Of a stretch of 9,925 bases of DNA, positions 1 to 6,169 are shown piece by piece (the stretch's first letter is position 1; each line of letters opens with the position of its first letter). A program made the position numbers and the translations under genes. This stretch comes from Chitinophagaceae bacterium (GTDB lineage: Bacteria > Bacteroidota > Bacteroidia > Chitinophagales > Chitinophagaceae), in NCBI GenBank assembly GCA_017882205.1, contig JADGPY010000174.1, forward strand, positions 1-9,925, read 5' to 3'. Below the pieces are notes generated by a model. The model did no database searches. It had not been told where the DNA came from and saw nothing but the letters and a program-made list of their open reading frames with translations.

Positions 1-378
1 AAAAAGGATTCTGTAACTAAAATCAATGCTATAACTACCAGGGATCCAATAATAAACAATCCACAAAATCAAAAAGATTCGTTTCTTAATCGTATTCAGA
101 ACTTACTTTCGTCAAATTATTTAAAGGTATTTCCTAATCCGGTATCAAGTGGTGGTTCTTTTAATTTAAGTATACAGTTGTTCAAACACGGAAATTATTC
201 TTTGCAGCTTGTGGATATCAATGGAAGAGTGATGCTCACGAAGCAATTGAATGTCTCTTCAATAAAAGTAACAGAATCTGTTACCTGTGAGGCGGGCATT
301 GTTGCCGGGAATTACATTATTACCATTTCTGATTCAAACAATAAAATAATTCAATCTGGAAAACTGGTTGTGCTTTAA
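1..378 (+). CDS. Secreted T9SS cargo protein, C-terminal end only (type A sorting domain)
   Basis: Frame 1 is open from the window's first base to the TAA at 376-378, so this is the 3' end of a gene that starts outside the window (about 125 residues visible). From about base 121 it shows the layout of a type A C-terminal sorting domain: YLKVFPNPVSSGGSF, then YSLQLVDINGRVML, then AGNYIITISD and a final strand GKLVVL. In Bacteroidota this roughly 80-residue beta-sandwich directs proteins already in the periplasm through the type IX secretion system, where it is usually cleaved and the cargo attached to the surface or released. The preceding 40 residues are polar and low in complexity, like a linker. 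The functional domain lies upstream and cannot be named. An ATG- or TTG-started short frame from 178 is not a separate gene, because reading continues upstream in the same frame. Confidence 0.9.
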   Translation, partial: KKDSVTKINAITTRDPIINNPQNQKDSFLNRIQNLLSSNYLKVFPNPVSSGGSFNLSIQLFKHGNYSLQLVDINGRVMLTKQLNVSSIKVTESVTCEAGIVAGNYIITISDSNNKIIQSGKLVVL

Positions 379-383
379 CGCTG

Positions 384-453
384 TCGGGGAGCTTTCAGCG
401 ATCTGAGCGCTAAGCAACAGCCCCTATCGCTCAGGTCGCTGAAAGCGCCCCGA
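384..453. repeat. Long GC-rich palindrome between convergent genes; full copy of a dispersed repeat
   Basis: Bases 384-409 pair with 428-453: a 26-bp stem with one A/G mismatch (390/447) and one G-T wobble (402/435), and an 18-base loop. It starts five bases after the stop of the T9SS gene and ends six bases before the stop of xerD, so RNA from either direction would fold it. It has no clear T-run on either side, so it is not a textbook intrinsic terminator, although it could stall or protect both 3' ends. A related half copy lies at 8684-8723: the outer right arm (428-456, reverse complement) matches it at 27 of 29 positions. That marks it as a dispersed palindromic element and not a private terminator. 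Confidence 0.85.
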
Positions 454-459
454 CCGATG

Positions 460-1362
460 TTACTTCTGAAACCCCGGATGGAACTGTTCCAGTGTTTTCC
501 TTAAATATTCTCTATCAAGGTGTGTATATATCTCAGTGGTGGTTATACTTTCATGACCAAGCATCTCCTGCACTGCGCGCAGATCGGCACCCCCTTCAAC
601 AAGATGAGTAGCAAAGGAATGCCGGAATGTATGAGGCGAAATGTTTTTTGTAATTCCTGCCTGCTTCGCCAGATCTTTTATGATTATAAAAATCATTACT
701 CTGCTTAGCTTTCTTCCCCTCCGGTTCAGGAATAAAATATCTTCATTGCCAGGTATAACTGGAACGTGTACACGAACATTATTCTTGTAAAGGTTAATGT
801 ATTTGATTGCAGCGCTTCCTATGGGAATAAGTCTTTCTTTATCTCCTTTCCCAATTACCCTGATGAACCCTATTTCCATATAAAGGCATGAGATCTTTAA
901 ATTAACCAGTTCACTCACCCGTAGCCCGCAACTGTACAGGGTTTCGATAATGGCTTTATTCCTTGCTCCTTCAGGAGTGCCCGTTTCTATTTTTGAAATG
1001 ATGCTTTCGATTTCCTGGAAACTCAATACATCCGGTAATGATCTTTTCAATTTGGGCGCTTCCAGCAAGGCGGTTGGATCTCTTTTACTTACCTCTTCAA
1101 GGAGACAATACTTGTAAAAACTTCTAAGCCCCGAAATGATCCTTGCTTGTGAAGAGGGGGTCATTCCTAGTTCACTAACCCATTTTACAAATTGTTCCAG
1201 GTCTTTTAAAAGGATATCCTGCGGTGATTTTTTAAATCCATATAAATCCAGGTATTGAGTAAATTTCTCAAGATCATGCAGGTATGCCTGGACTGAATTA
1301 TCAGACAAAGATTTTTCCAATTGCAGATATGCTTTGAATCCTTTCTTATAAACTTCCCACAT
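460..1362 (-). CDS. xerD: Tyrosine recombinase XerD
   Basis: A 300-residue tyrosine recombinase, the usual XerC/XerD length. An N-terminal SAM-like core-binding domain (about residues 5-88, containing LEKSLSDNSVQAYLHDLEKF) is followed by the catalytic domain (about 108-290). The catalytic set is complete: R148 (YSCGLRVSELVNL), K172 (GKGDKER), H244 and R247 (HTFRHSFATHL), H270 (MLGHESITTT) and the nucleophile Y279 (EIYTHLD). The family resolves chromosome dimers at dif together with a partner recombinase, XerC, and FtsK. The seven C-terminal residues after FHPGF are short and charged. Assignment to XerD over XerC rests on overall resemblance to Bacteroidota XerD; integrases of this size carried by integrons or mobile elements are a less likely alternative because no attachment repeats or cargo genes flank it. 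The start has no clear Shine-Dalgarno, as is common in this phylum. Confidence 0.92.
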   Translation of the reverse strand: MWEVYKKGFKAYLQLEKSLSDNSVQAYLHDLEKFTQYLDLYGFKKSPQDILLKDLEQFVKWVSELGMTPSSQARIISGLRSFYKYCLLEEVSKRDPTALLEAPKLKRSLPDVLSFQEIESIISKIETGTPEGARNKAIIETLYSCGLRVSELVNLKISCLYMEIGFIRVIGKGDKERLIPIGSAAIKYINLYKNNVRVHVPVIPGNEDILFLNRRGRKLSRVMIFIIIKDLAKQAGITKNISPHTFRHSFATHLVEGGADLRAVQEMLGHESITTTEIYTHLDREYLRKTLEQFHPGFQK

Positions 1363-1512
1363 TAGCTACAATGAGTTTAATAAAACCAGGTATAAATGAG
1401 TTGATGCTAAAAATATTAAATGAATGTAGAATTAAATTATGTCCTAATTTTATTTTTATACAGTGCTGATCTATTCTACCAATCTTAAATGTGTGGCGGC
1501 ATCACAAAAACT

Positions 1513-2025
1513 ATGGCGGTAATTAATCTAAGGGCTTTTAAAAAGAAATCCTTACAAAATCAAAAAAGCTTCAGATACTTCCTCACAAAAACTGAAAATA
1601 ATCCCCTCAGGGATCTCGAACAGATGGCTGAAGAACTCGATAAGGAAGTTTGGGCTGAAACTGATTGCCTTGGCTGCGCAAACTGTTGTAAGGTGATGAG
1701 TCCTACATATAAGTATAAGGATATGAGAAGAATTTCATCTTATCTTACTATGAGTGTTCAGGCATTTAAGGATAAGTGGTTGTATTATGACAAAAAGGAG
1801 AAAGATTGGATGAATGTCTCTAAGCCTTGCCAGTTCCTGGACAAAAAAACAAATATGTGTTCAGTTTACGAAGTTCGCCCTGCTGATTGCGCTGGCTTCC
1901 CGCATCTTACAAAGAAAAAAATGCCCGATTATATGCATGTACACAGGCAGAACATTCAATATTGCCCTGCTACCTATAAGTTCGTTGAGAAACTCAAAGA
2001 AAGAATCCTGTTATCAAGAAGATAA
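1513..2025 (+). CDS. YkgJ family cysteine-cluster (zinc/iron-chelating) protein
   Basis: About 170 residues. The core is a CxxCxxCC cluster (DCLGCANCCK, Cys 52, 55, 58, 59 counted from this start), followed by Cys 106 (KPCQFLD), Cys 116 (NMCSVYE), Cys 126 (RPADCAGFPH) and Cys 151 (QYCPATY). This eight-cysteine arrangement with the Y-E-x-RPxxCxxFP signature defines the YkgJ / CxxCxxCC family, thought to bind zinc or an Fe-S cluster; no biochemical role is firmly established. The protein is basic and has no signal peptide, so it is probably cytoplasmic. I prefer the ATG at 1513 (MAVINLRAFKKKS) to the in-frame ATG at 1489, because as I recall the Bacteroidota members begin with that MAVINL segment; the eight extra residues MCGGITKT look like read-through of upstream DNA. 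It converges on yraN over an inverted repeat that begins at its stop codon. Confidence 0.88.
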   Translation: MAVINLRAFKKKSLQNQKSFRYFLTKTENNPLRDLEQMAEELDKEVWAETDCLGCANCCKVMSPTYKYKDMRRISSYLTMSVQAFKDKWLYYDKKEKDWMNVSKPCQFLDKKTNMCSVYEVRPADCAGFPHLTKKKMPDYMHVHRQNIQYCPATYKFVEKLKERILLSRR

Positions 2026-2094
2026 ACCAAGGAGAACGCAAAGGAACCCCCTTCCTGTTCATTGCGGTGCATTTCTTTGTGTCCTTTGTGGTTA
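2025..2094. repeat. Imperfect inverted repeat of the AACCACAAAGGACACAAAG type
   Basis: The left arm, about 2025-2046 (AACCAAGGAGAACGCAAAGG), and the right arm, about 2072-2094 (reverse complement AACCACAAAGGACACAAAG), form an imperfect palindrome around a 25-base GC-richer centre. The left arm begins at the last base of the stop codon of the YkgJ gene, and the right arm ends 16 bases before the yraN stop, so it sits in the 3' junction of convergent genes. From memory, sequences of this kind recur between genes in many bacterial genomes; I cannot count copies from one window, and only one is present here. Confidence 0.55.
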
Positions 2095-2110
2095 AACATT
2101 AATAAAGATT

Positions 2111-2467
2111 TTATAGATATACATCTTCAATAAACAAATATTTTATTTCTTTATCATGGAACATTAATATGGAAAGAATATCAAATTGTATTCTCTCCCA
2201 AAAAGGGTTGACGAGCAAAAAATGATTTGCAGATTTAATAAGGTGTTTCAATTTTATTTTGGTTACCGCCTCCTCAGGATAACCATAGGTAACATTTGTA
2301 CGGGTTTTCACTTCTATAAAATGTAGTTTATCCTCTTCATTTGCGATAATATCTACTTCATAATGGCCAAACCTCCAATTCCTGTGTAAGATTTTGAATC
2401 CTCTTTGCCGTAGGAATTGTACAGCATATTCTTCTCCGATTTCACCTGTTTCATTATGTTCAGCCAT
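2111..2467 (-). CDS. YraN family (UPF0102) nuclease-like protein
   Basis: 118 residues, the normal size for YraN/UPF0102. The N-terminal TGEIGEEYAVQFLRQRGF segment (about 7-24) is the family's opening helix. The nuclease-like core follows: NWRFGHYEVDIIA, with E37 and D39, then LHFIEVKTRT with E52 and K54. This matches the E...D...ExK layout of the PD-(D/E)xK / Holliday-junction-resolvase-like fold. The motif QFDILSI near residue 94 is also conserved in the family. The expected role is a cytoplasmic nucleic-acid-processing enzyme, but no defined reaction has been assigned to most members. It is divergently arranged with the membrane protein at 2573 (gap about 105 bp) and convergent with the YkgJ gene. 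The C-terminus (KEIKYLFIEDVYL) appears intact. Confidence 0.9.
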   Translation of the reverse strand: MAEHNETGEIGEEYAVQFLRQRGFKILHRNWRFGHYEVDIIANEEDKLHFIEVKTRTNVTYGYPEEAVTKIKLKHLIKSANHFLLVNPFWERIQFDILSILMFHDKEIKYLFIEDVYL

Positions 2468-2547
2468 TACACAAAATAATATTCATTAAACTATGCTCCA
2501 TGAGAATAAAACCAGGAAGCATGGATGGATTTCGCATTAATATTACT

Positions 2548-2555
2548 TAGTTTTG
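2548..2555 (+). promoter_or_regulatory. Bacteroidota -7 promoter motif (TAGTTTTG)
   Basis: TAGTTTTG matches the TAnnTTTG -7 consensus used by the Bacteroidota primary sigma factor. It lies 17 bases before the ATG at 2573, which would give a leader of about ten bases. No clear -33 TTG is seen at the expected distance. Because it lies inside the longer frame from 2525, it favours the 2573 start. An eight-base motif can occur by chance in AT-rich DNA. Confidence 0.35.
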
Positions 2556-2572
2556 TCTGTAAATACCTTATC

Positions 2573-3145
2573 ATGCGGATATCGAAAAATTTGATAATCA
2601 CCTTCACTCTATTGATCATAGTCGCTTCACTTTACAGAGTGATGCCGGGAAGGCCTTGGGGTTTTACTCCGCAGATCGCTATGGCAATCTTTGGAGGGGC
2701 TGTGATTAAAGATAAGAGATTAGCTTTTTTATTGCCCTTATTGTCTATGTTCATCTCAGATGCTTTATATGAACTCTTATTTCGCAATGGGATTGGCTCT
2801 ATACCTGGATTTTACGAAGGACAGGTAACCAACTATATTTTGTTCGCATCAATGACGGTATTTGGATTCTTAATCAAAGGAATTAATATAACAAAAATCA
2901 TCGGTGTATCAGTCATAGCTCCTACAACATTCTTCTTCATTTCTAATTTTTTCGTATGGGCAAGTAATTCGCCAGATGCCGGATTACAAAGACCAAAGAC
3001 TTTTAATGGATTATTACTTTGCTACCAGGATGCTTTGCCATTTTATTACTGGACTGTACCTGCATGTCTTATTTTCTCAGCATTGCTCTTTGGTGGATAT
3101 TATCTATTTATGAAAAAGCGATCATTGGCTTATATTATAAATTAA
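2573..3145 (+). CDS. DUF6580-like integral membrane protein (putative transporter component)
   Basis: About 190 residues, very hydrophobic, with roughly six membrane segments (about 7-24, 33-45, 48-66, 84-101, 107-129 and 158-178). The stretch RVMPGRPWGFTPQIAMAIFGG followed by KDKRLAFLLPLLSMFISDAL, and the later SNFFVWASN and YYWTVPACLIFSALLFGG, fit the Bacteroidota family I know as DUF6580, which resembles ECF-transporter substrate-binding (S) components. Substrate unknown. Two starts are possible. The ATG at 2525 has an AGGA seven bases upstream but adds 16 residues (MDFALILLSFVCKYLI). The ATG at 2573 fits the family's usual N-terminus and lies just after a -7 promoter motif, so I chose it. 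No ECF A/A'/T genes or vitamin riboswitch are nearby, so a transport role is inference only. Confidence 0.75.
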   Translation: MRISKNLIITFTLLIIVASLYRVMPGRPWGFTPQIAMAIFGGAVIKDKRLAFLLPLLSMFISDALYELLFRNGIGSIPGFYEGQVTNYILFASMTVFGFLIKGINITKIIGVSVIAPTTFFFISNFFVWASNSPDAGLQRPKTFNGLLLCYQDALPFYYWTVPACLIFSALLFGGYYLFMKKRSLAYIIN

Positions 3146-3178
3146 GATAATTTTACGTTAGCGCGTTTTCTACCGATA

Positions 3179-3661
3179 TTAAATTCCTGGCGGGATTCGC
3201 CCCGATTCAGATTCGTATACTTTATCAATCAATAAATCTCTTCCATCTGCAGCAGCGGTTGCCAGCTCATCGCAACGATTATTATACTCATTCGAAGCAT
3301 GGCCCTTTACCCAGATGAATTTGATGCGCTGTTTATGGGCTAACATATGATAGCGAAGCCAAAGGTCTTTATTTTTTTTACCGCCTTTAAAATCGCTTTT
3401 AAGCCAGCCAGGCAGCCATCCTTCATTGACTGCTTTGACTACATAATTGCTGTCCGAATAAATATTAACTGTAAGATTTTCTTTTTTTAAGGCCTCCAAT
3501 GCAGCAATTACTGCCATTAGTTCCATTCTGTTATTGGTTGTAAAGCGATAACCCCGGGATAATTCTTTTTTAATTTTCCCCCATATCATTACTGCTCCAT
3601 ACCCCCCGGGTCCGGGGTTACCCCTGGACGCGCCATCTGTATAAATACTTAATGCAGTCAT
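3179..3661 (-). CDS. rnhA: Ribonuclease HI
   Basis: 160 residues, close to the 155 of the E. coli enzyme. It degrades the RNA strand of RNA-DNA hybrids, such as R-loops and Okazaki primers, in the cytoplasm. All the active-site residues are visible: D9 in IYTDGASRGNPGPGG, E47 in NNRMELMAVIAAL, D70 in IYSDSNYVV, H121 in WVKGHASNEYNN and D131 in RCDELA. The basic handle region WLKSDFKGGKKNKDLW (about 86-101) found in bacterial RNase HI enzymes is also present. The C-terminal 20 residues (KVYESESGRIPPGI) are an unconserved tail. Its ATG overlaps the TGA of the upstream lipoprotein gene (ATGA, 3658-3661), so translation is probably coupled to that gene. Confidence 0.96.
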   Translation of the reverse strand: MTALSIYTDGASRGNPGPGGYGAVMIWGKIKKELSRGYRFTTNNRMELMAVIAALEALKKENLTVNIYSDSNYVVKAVNEGWLPGWLKSDFKGGKKNKDLWLRYHMLAHKQRIKFIWVKGHASNEYNNRCDELATAAADGRDLLIDKVYESESGRIPPGI

Positions 3662-4368
3662 TTATTGTAAGAGATCCGGACTATCTGGCTACAATCTGGA
3701 TTTAGAAAAAGGTTGTCAAGCGCAACATATTCAAATTCCTTTAACATCATTCCTTTATACTTTGGATCACGTAGTTTGAAGTTCTGAACTTTCGAAGTGG
3801 GAAGCACTATCCTGTTAGCAGTAGCCTTTTTTAAAGCCTTGTAAATCATTTCAGAGCAATACTGTTTATCGTCTGTTTTCAGGTCAAAGGATTTGTCGAA
3901 AAGTAGTTTTTTATCATAAAGATCTTTAATGATGCCATGGATCTTTACTCTTTCATCATCATTTAGCTGGTAGCGAAAGATACCAAAGCCGTCTTTCCTG
4001 TAAGGGCTTACAAATGAATCAAACGGCTCCCTCATCATTTGTTCACTTTTGTTTTCTTCGCCCGCCATTGTGTTATAGACATATACATTCCCATCTTCTA
4101 TGAAAGCAATCCCTGAATGAGAAAAAGTTTTATCTGTTAGAGACATTGCACGCACTGTTTCACTTACGAAGTCATCATCTGATCGTTCAATAAGATCCCC
4201 ATCCTTTATCTTGGCTTTGTTAACATTGATAAAAGTCCATATATCGGCATTACTTAAACGAATGATTCCTTTAGCAGCAGTTTTTTGCGTTGCCACCTCG
4301 TCTGGGTTATTACGTTCACATGAACTTGCAATTATAGCAATGATACAAAAACTCAATACTATCCTCAT
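3658..4368 (-). CDS. YiiX-like permuted papain-fold (NlpC/P60 superfamily) lipoprotein
   Basis: 236 residues. An N-terminal lipoprotein signal (MRIVLSFCIIAIIASSC, lipid cysteine C17) is followed by ERNNPDE. The rest fits the circularly permuted NlpC/P60 papain-like fold of the YiiX/YaeF group: KIKDGDLIERS (about 53-63, the strand before the catalytic histidine), FSHSGIAFIEDGNVYVYN with H84, and KQYCSEMIYKALKKA with the presumed nucleophile C171. In this permuted fold the His precedes the Cys, as seen here. Family members are predicted cysteine peptidases, amidases or acyl-transferring enzymes; the substrate is unknown here. It should be anchored in the periplasm or outer membrane. It is the upstream partner of rnhA with a 4-bp overlap, and lies just downstream of the terminator that closes the anchor-J gene pair, so it probably has its own promoter (no clear match found). 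Confidence 0.82.
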   Translation of the reverse strand: MRIVLSFCIIAIIASSCERNNPDEVATQKTAAKGIIRLSNADIWTFINVNKAKIKDGDLIERSDDDFVSETVRAMSLTDKTFSHSGIAFIEDGNVYVYNTMAGEENKSEQMMREPFDSFVSPYRKDGFGIFRYQLNDDERVKIHGIIKDLYDKKLLFDKSFDLKTDDKQYCSEMIYKALKKATANRIVLPTSKVQNFKLRDPKYKGMMLKEFEYVALDNLFLNPDCSQIVRISYNK

Positions 4369-4390
4369 TATCCTTGTTGTTTTTTAAAAG

Positions 4391-4424
4391 AAAAAAACCA
4401 ATCTTTCTAAAGAAAGATTGGTTT
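4391..4424 (-). terminator. Intrinsic terminator of the anchor-J lipoprotein pair
   Basis: Read on the minus strand, AAACCAATCTTTCT (complementing 4411-4424) pairs perfectly with the complement of 4395-4408, a 14-bp inverted repeat with a tiny centre (in practice about 13 bp and a TTTA loop). The stem runs into seven consecutive T residues (plus-strand A4391-A4397). It begins 23 bases after the TGA of the 4447-5190 gene, the expected position for a Rho-independent terminator. The stem is AT-rich but long. Confidence 0.9.
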
Positions 4425-4446
4425 CAAATATTTTTAGATCAAATTA

Positions 4447-5190
4447 TCAATGAAAAATTTTGCTGTTAAAATTAACATCATCTATCCCTACACCTGTACC
4501 ATTAGGACCGGTTGACCCGCCATGAGGTACAACATACCTGAAAGCAAATCTTCCCATCTTTGGAATAGGGGAACCAGAAATGGTATAAGAATACTGAGCC
4601 CATGCTCCAGGATAACCATTGGAAGTAAGATTTGGATTAACAGTCAATGCTAACTTGGTAAAATCACCAAGGGTATTGTAGTTGTTACCAACTTCTACAC
4701 CACTATTAACCTGGTTAATCCTTAATTCCAGCATGTCCGGGGCAGTAGTAGGATTATCCTTGGTGCGGGTCCAAAAGGAGATAACATCCCCATCCTTTAA
4801 AGGAACGGCTGGGGAAATAAGCCAATCGCTACTGTTAGCAACATCCGGAGCAGTAACAGCGTCTGTTGAATTGAAAGTACAAATAATATAATCTTCACCA
4901 GAATGAGTGGTGCTATTGCCTGGGTAAGTTCCAACAGCAGAAATTCCTTTTTTAGGATCATATAACCAATGATACTCACCGGTTCCCCAGGTTGTAGTTC
5001 CCAAGGGGCGACTATTGTTTTTGGATGTCCAGCCTTGTTGTTGAATAGCTTCAGTTGAATCAAAGCCCTGATAAAATGAATAGTCTTTAGCCCCAGCAGC
5101 AGGTGCAGCATCTTTTTTACAACTATTCATAATAATGAAACTTGCCACCAGGCTTAGAGTTAAAAAAGGTAAAAATATTTTCTTTTGCAT
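4447..5190 (-). CDS. Choice-of-anchor J domain lipoprotein (downstream paralogue)
   Basis: 247 residues. A lipoprotein signal peptide (MQKKIFLPFLTLSLVASFII, then MNSC with lipid cysteine C24) is followed by KKD and an Ala-rich spacer. The mature part is a single beta-rich domain of the choice-of-anchor J type: GFDS..AIQQQGW (about 42-54), SRPLGTTTW (60-68), SDWLISPAV (121-129), GDVISFWTR (134-142), MLELRI (153-158), GRFAFRYVV (213-221) and a closing GIDDV (235-239). These jelly-roll-like domains are common in secreted and surface Bacteroidota proteins and probably bind carbohydrate or mediate adhesion; no catalytic residues are apparent. It shares this full landmark order with the gene just upstream (42-bp gap), so the pair arose by tandem duplication. 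A strong terminator follows it. Confidence 0.85.
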   Translation of the reverse strand: MQKKIFLPFLTLSLVASFIIMNSCKKDAAPAAGAKDYSFYQGFDSTEAIQQQGWTSKNNSRPLGTTTWGTGEYHWLYDPKKGISAVGTYPGNSTTHSGEDYIICTFNSTDAVTAPDVANSSDWLISPAVPLKDGDVISFWTRTKDNPTTAPDMLELRINQVNSGVEVGNNYNTLGDFTKLALTVNPNLTSNGYPGAWAQYSYTISGSPIPKMGRFAFRYVVPHGGSTGPNGTGVGIDDVNFNSKIFH

Positions 5191-5198
5191 ATCGGTGA

Positions 5199-5222
5199 TT
5201 TTGAATAATCTGTTTTGAATAA
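5199..5222. repeat. Short tandem direct repeat (TTTTGAATAA x2)
   Basis: TTTTGAATAA occurs at 5199-5208 and again at 5213-5222, 14 bases apart, inside the 42-bp gap between the two anchor-J lipoprotein genes. On the transcribed strand it reads TTATTCAAAA twice, just before the downstream gene's start. It could be a site for a regulator or a trace of the duplication, or it could be chance in AT-rich DNA. Confidence 0.4.
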
Positions 5223-5232
5223 ACTTTTATTA

Positions 5233-6057
5233 TCAGTGGTGGCTGGCACTTACATAAGCAACGCTATCTATACTTATAACCTCTCCTCGTCCTCCAACAG
5301 TATAGCTACCAATATTAGGATAACCGCCCAACTCAACAAAATGACGAAAAGCAAATCTTGTTCGGAACGGCGCATTTAACCCTGTTACCTGGGCTTCAAA
5401 TCTTGTCCACTGCCTCGGGTAAGTAGTTGAATTATTCGGTAAATAGGGAATAAAGGCATCAAAGGGCGCCACTGGAAATACTCCAACTGTAAAACCCGAA
5501 GCATAATTAGGATTGATATCAAGTAATACTGCGCTGAATCCTCCAGGATCAACTCCCTGGCCTGCACTTGTAAAATCATCGCCTAATTTATTATAGCAAA
5601 CCTGGAGCCTGTCGGCCCACCTCGAAATGCTATCGTCTTCCCTTGTATAAAAAATAATCTTATCACCATTTTGCATAATCACTGAAGGAGATATCAAAAA
5701 GTTACTTTGTGTAGCACCAGCAGGAGTAGTTGCATCTGCACATGAAATATCGCTGGTAATAAATCCTTCCCTGGTGGCTTTTGAGGAATAAGCCGGATAA
5801 CCAGCATATGTATATTGCCAAATTTGCGCAAACACAGAATTTCCCTGAATCCATCCCTGCCTGCCTATAGGAGAACTCCTGTTAACTAGTTTCCAGCCCT
5901 GGGCCTGTGCAGCCGCTACAGTATCAAACTCTTGTACAAAAGATTGATCAGGAATTGCCGCTGAATTTTTTAAATTGCTGTCATCCTTGCATGAACCAAA
6001 GATCGAAACCGCTAATCCTGAACATACTAAGAGTTTAAGTAAAGTTGCATTTCTCAT
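5233..6057 (-). CDS. Choice-of-anchor J domain lipoprotein (upstream paralogue)
   Basis: 274 residues. A lipoprotein signal (MRNATLLKLLVCSGLAVSIF, then GSC with C23) is followed immediately by KDD. This resembles the lipoprotein export signal K-(D/E)2 reported for surface lipoproteins of Capnocytophaga and related Bacteroidota, so display on the outer face of the outer membrane is likely. The domain shows the same landmarks as its downstream neighbour: EFDTVAAAQAQGW (about 43-55), NRSSPIGRQGW (59-69), SNFLISPSV (118-126), GDKIIFYTRE (131-140), DRLQVCYN (149-156), TRFAFRHFV (233-241) and ISIDSVAYVS (261-270). It is longer mainly through an insert around residues 165-210. Binding or adhesion is inferred from the fold; no enzyme motif is visible. 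It is probably the first gene of a two-gene unit that ends at the 4391-4424 terminator. Confidence 0.85.
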   Translation of the reverse strand: MRNATLLKLLVCSGLAVSIFGSCKDDSNLKNSAAIPDQSFVQEFDTVAAAQAQGWKLVNRSSPIGRQGWIQGNSVFAQIWQYTYAGYPAYSSKATREGFITSDISCADATTPAGATQSNFLISPSVIMQNGDKIIFYTREDDSISRWADRLQVCYNKLGDDFTSAGQGVDPGGFSAVLLDINPNYASGFTVGVFPVAPFDAFIPYLPNNSTTYPRQWTRFEAQVTGLNAPFRTRFAFRHFVELGGYPNIGSYTVGGRGEVISIDSVAYVSASHH

Positions 6058-6133
6058 AAATTTCTATTTCGTGTTGTTTTGGTGGTTGTGAGAATTTGGC
6101 ATGAAATTAGGATTTTTTTAGAAATTATGCGCA

Positions 6134-6141
6134 CAAATATA
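6134..6141 (-). promoter_or_regulatory. Candidate -7 promoter motif for the anchor-J lipoprotein pair
   Basis: On the minus strand this reads TATATTTG, an exact match to the Bacteroidota TAnnTTTG -7 consensus, 76 bases before the ATG at 6057. No good -33 TTG is present at the usual distance. It is the only exact match between the carboxylase stop and this gene, which suits a promoter for the lipoprotein pair with a leader of about 70 bases. Confidence 0.35.
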
Positions 6142-6169
6142 TTTCTATTTTTAAAGAGTTGTGGATAAC

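Noticed and set aside
460..1362. Possibility that the tyrosine recombinase is an integrase of a mobile element
   Set aside because: No attachment-site repeats, cargo genes, excisionase or tRNA lie nearby, and its length and motifs fit housekeeping XerD.
1363..1512. Divergent promoter region between xerD and the YkgJ gene
   Set aside because: AT-rich and surely regulatory, but I found no exact TAnnTTTG match on either strand, so no promoter is called.
1814..2095. 93-codon plus-strand frame overlapping the end of the YkgJ gene and the following repeat
   Set aside because: It is a +1 frame shadow of the cysteine-cluster protein and its tail reads through the inverted repeat.
4425..4432. Near match to a -7 motif (AATATTTG on the minus strand) upstream of the YiiX-like gene
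   Set aside because: It lacks the leading T and lies upstream of the terminator hairpin of the previous gene, so a transcript starting there would have to pass through the terminator.
4797..5111. Leu-rich 104-codon minus-strand frame inside the downstream anchor-J gene
   Set aside because: Alternative frame of a well supported lipoprotein gene; the apparent hydrophobicity is a codon-shift artefact.
6116..6135. GTGCGCATAA on the minus strand, like the XerC arm of the E. coli dif site
   Set aside because: The central spacer and XerD arm (TTATGTTAAAT) are missing, so only a half site is present, and it is far from xerD. Not called as dif.
6160..6168. Perfect DnaA box (TTATCCACA on the minus strand) just 3' of the carboxyltransferase gene
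   Set aside because: It is a single 9-mer with no second box, no AT-rich unwinding element and no dnaA/dnaN/gidA neighbours. One match in 10 kb of AT-rich DNA is plausible by chance, so it is not called as an origin.
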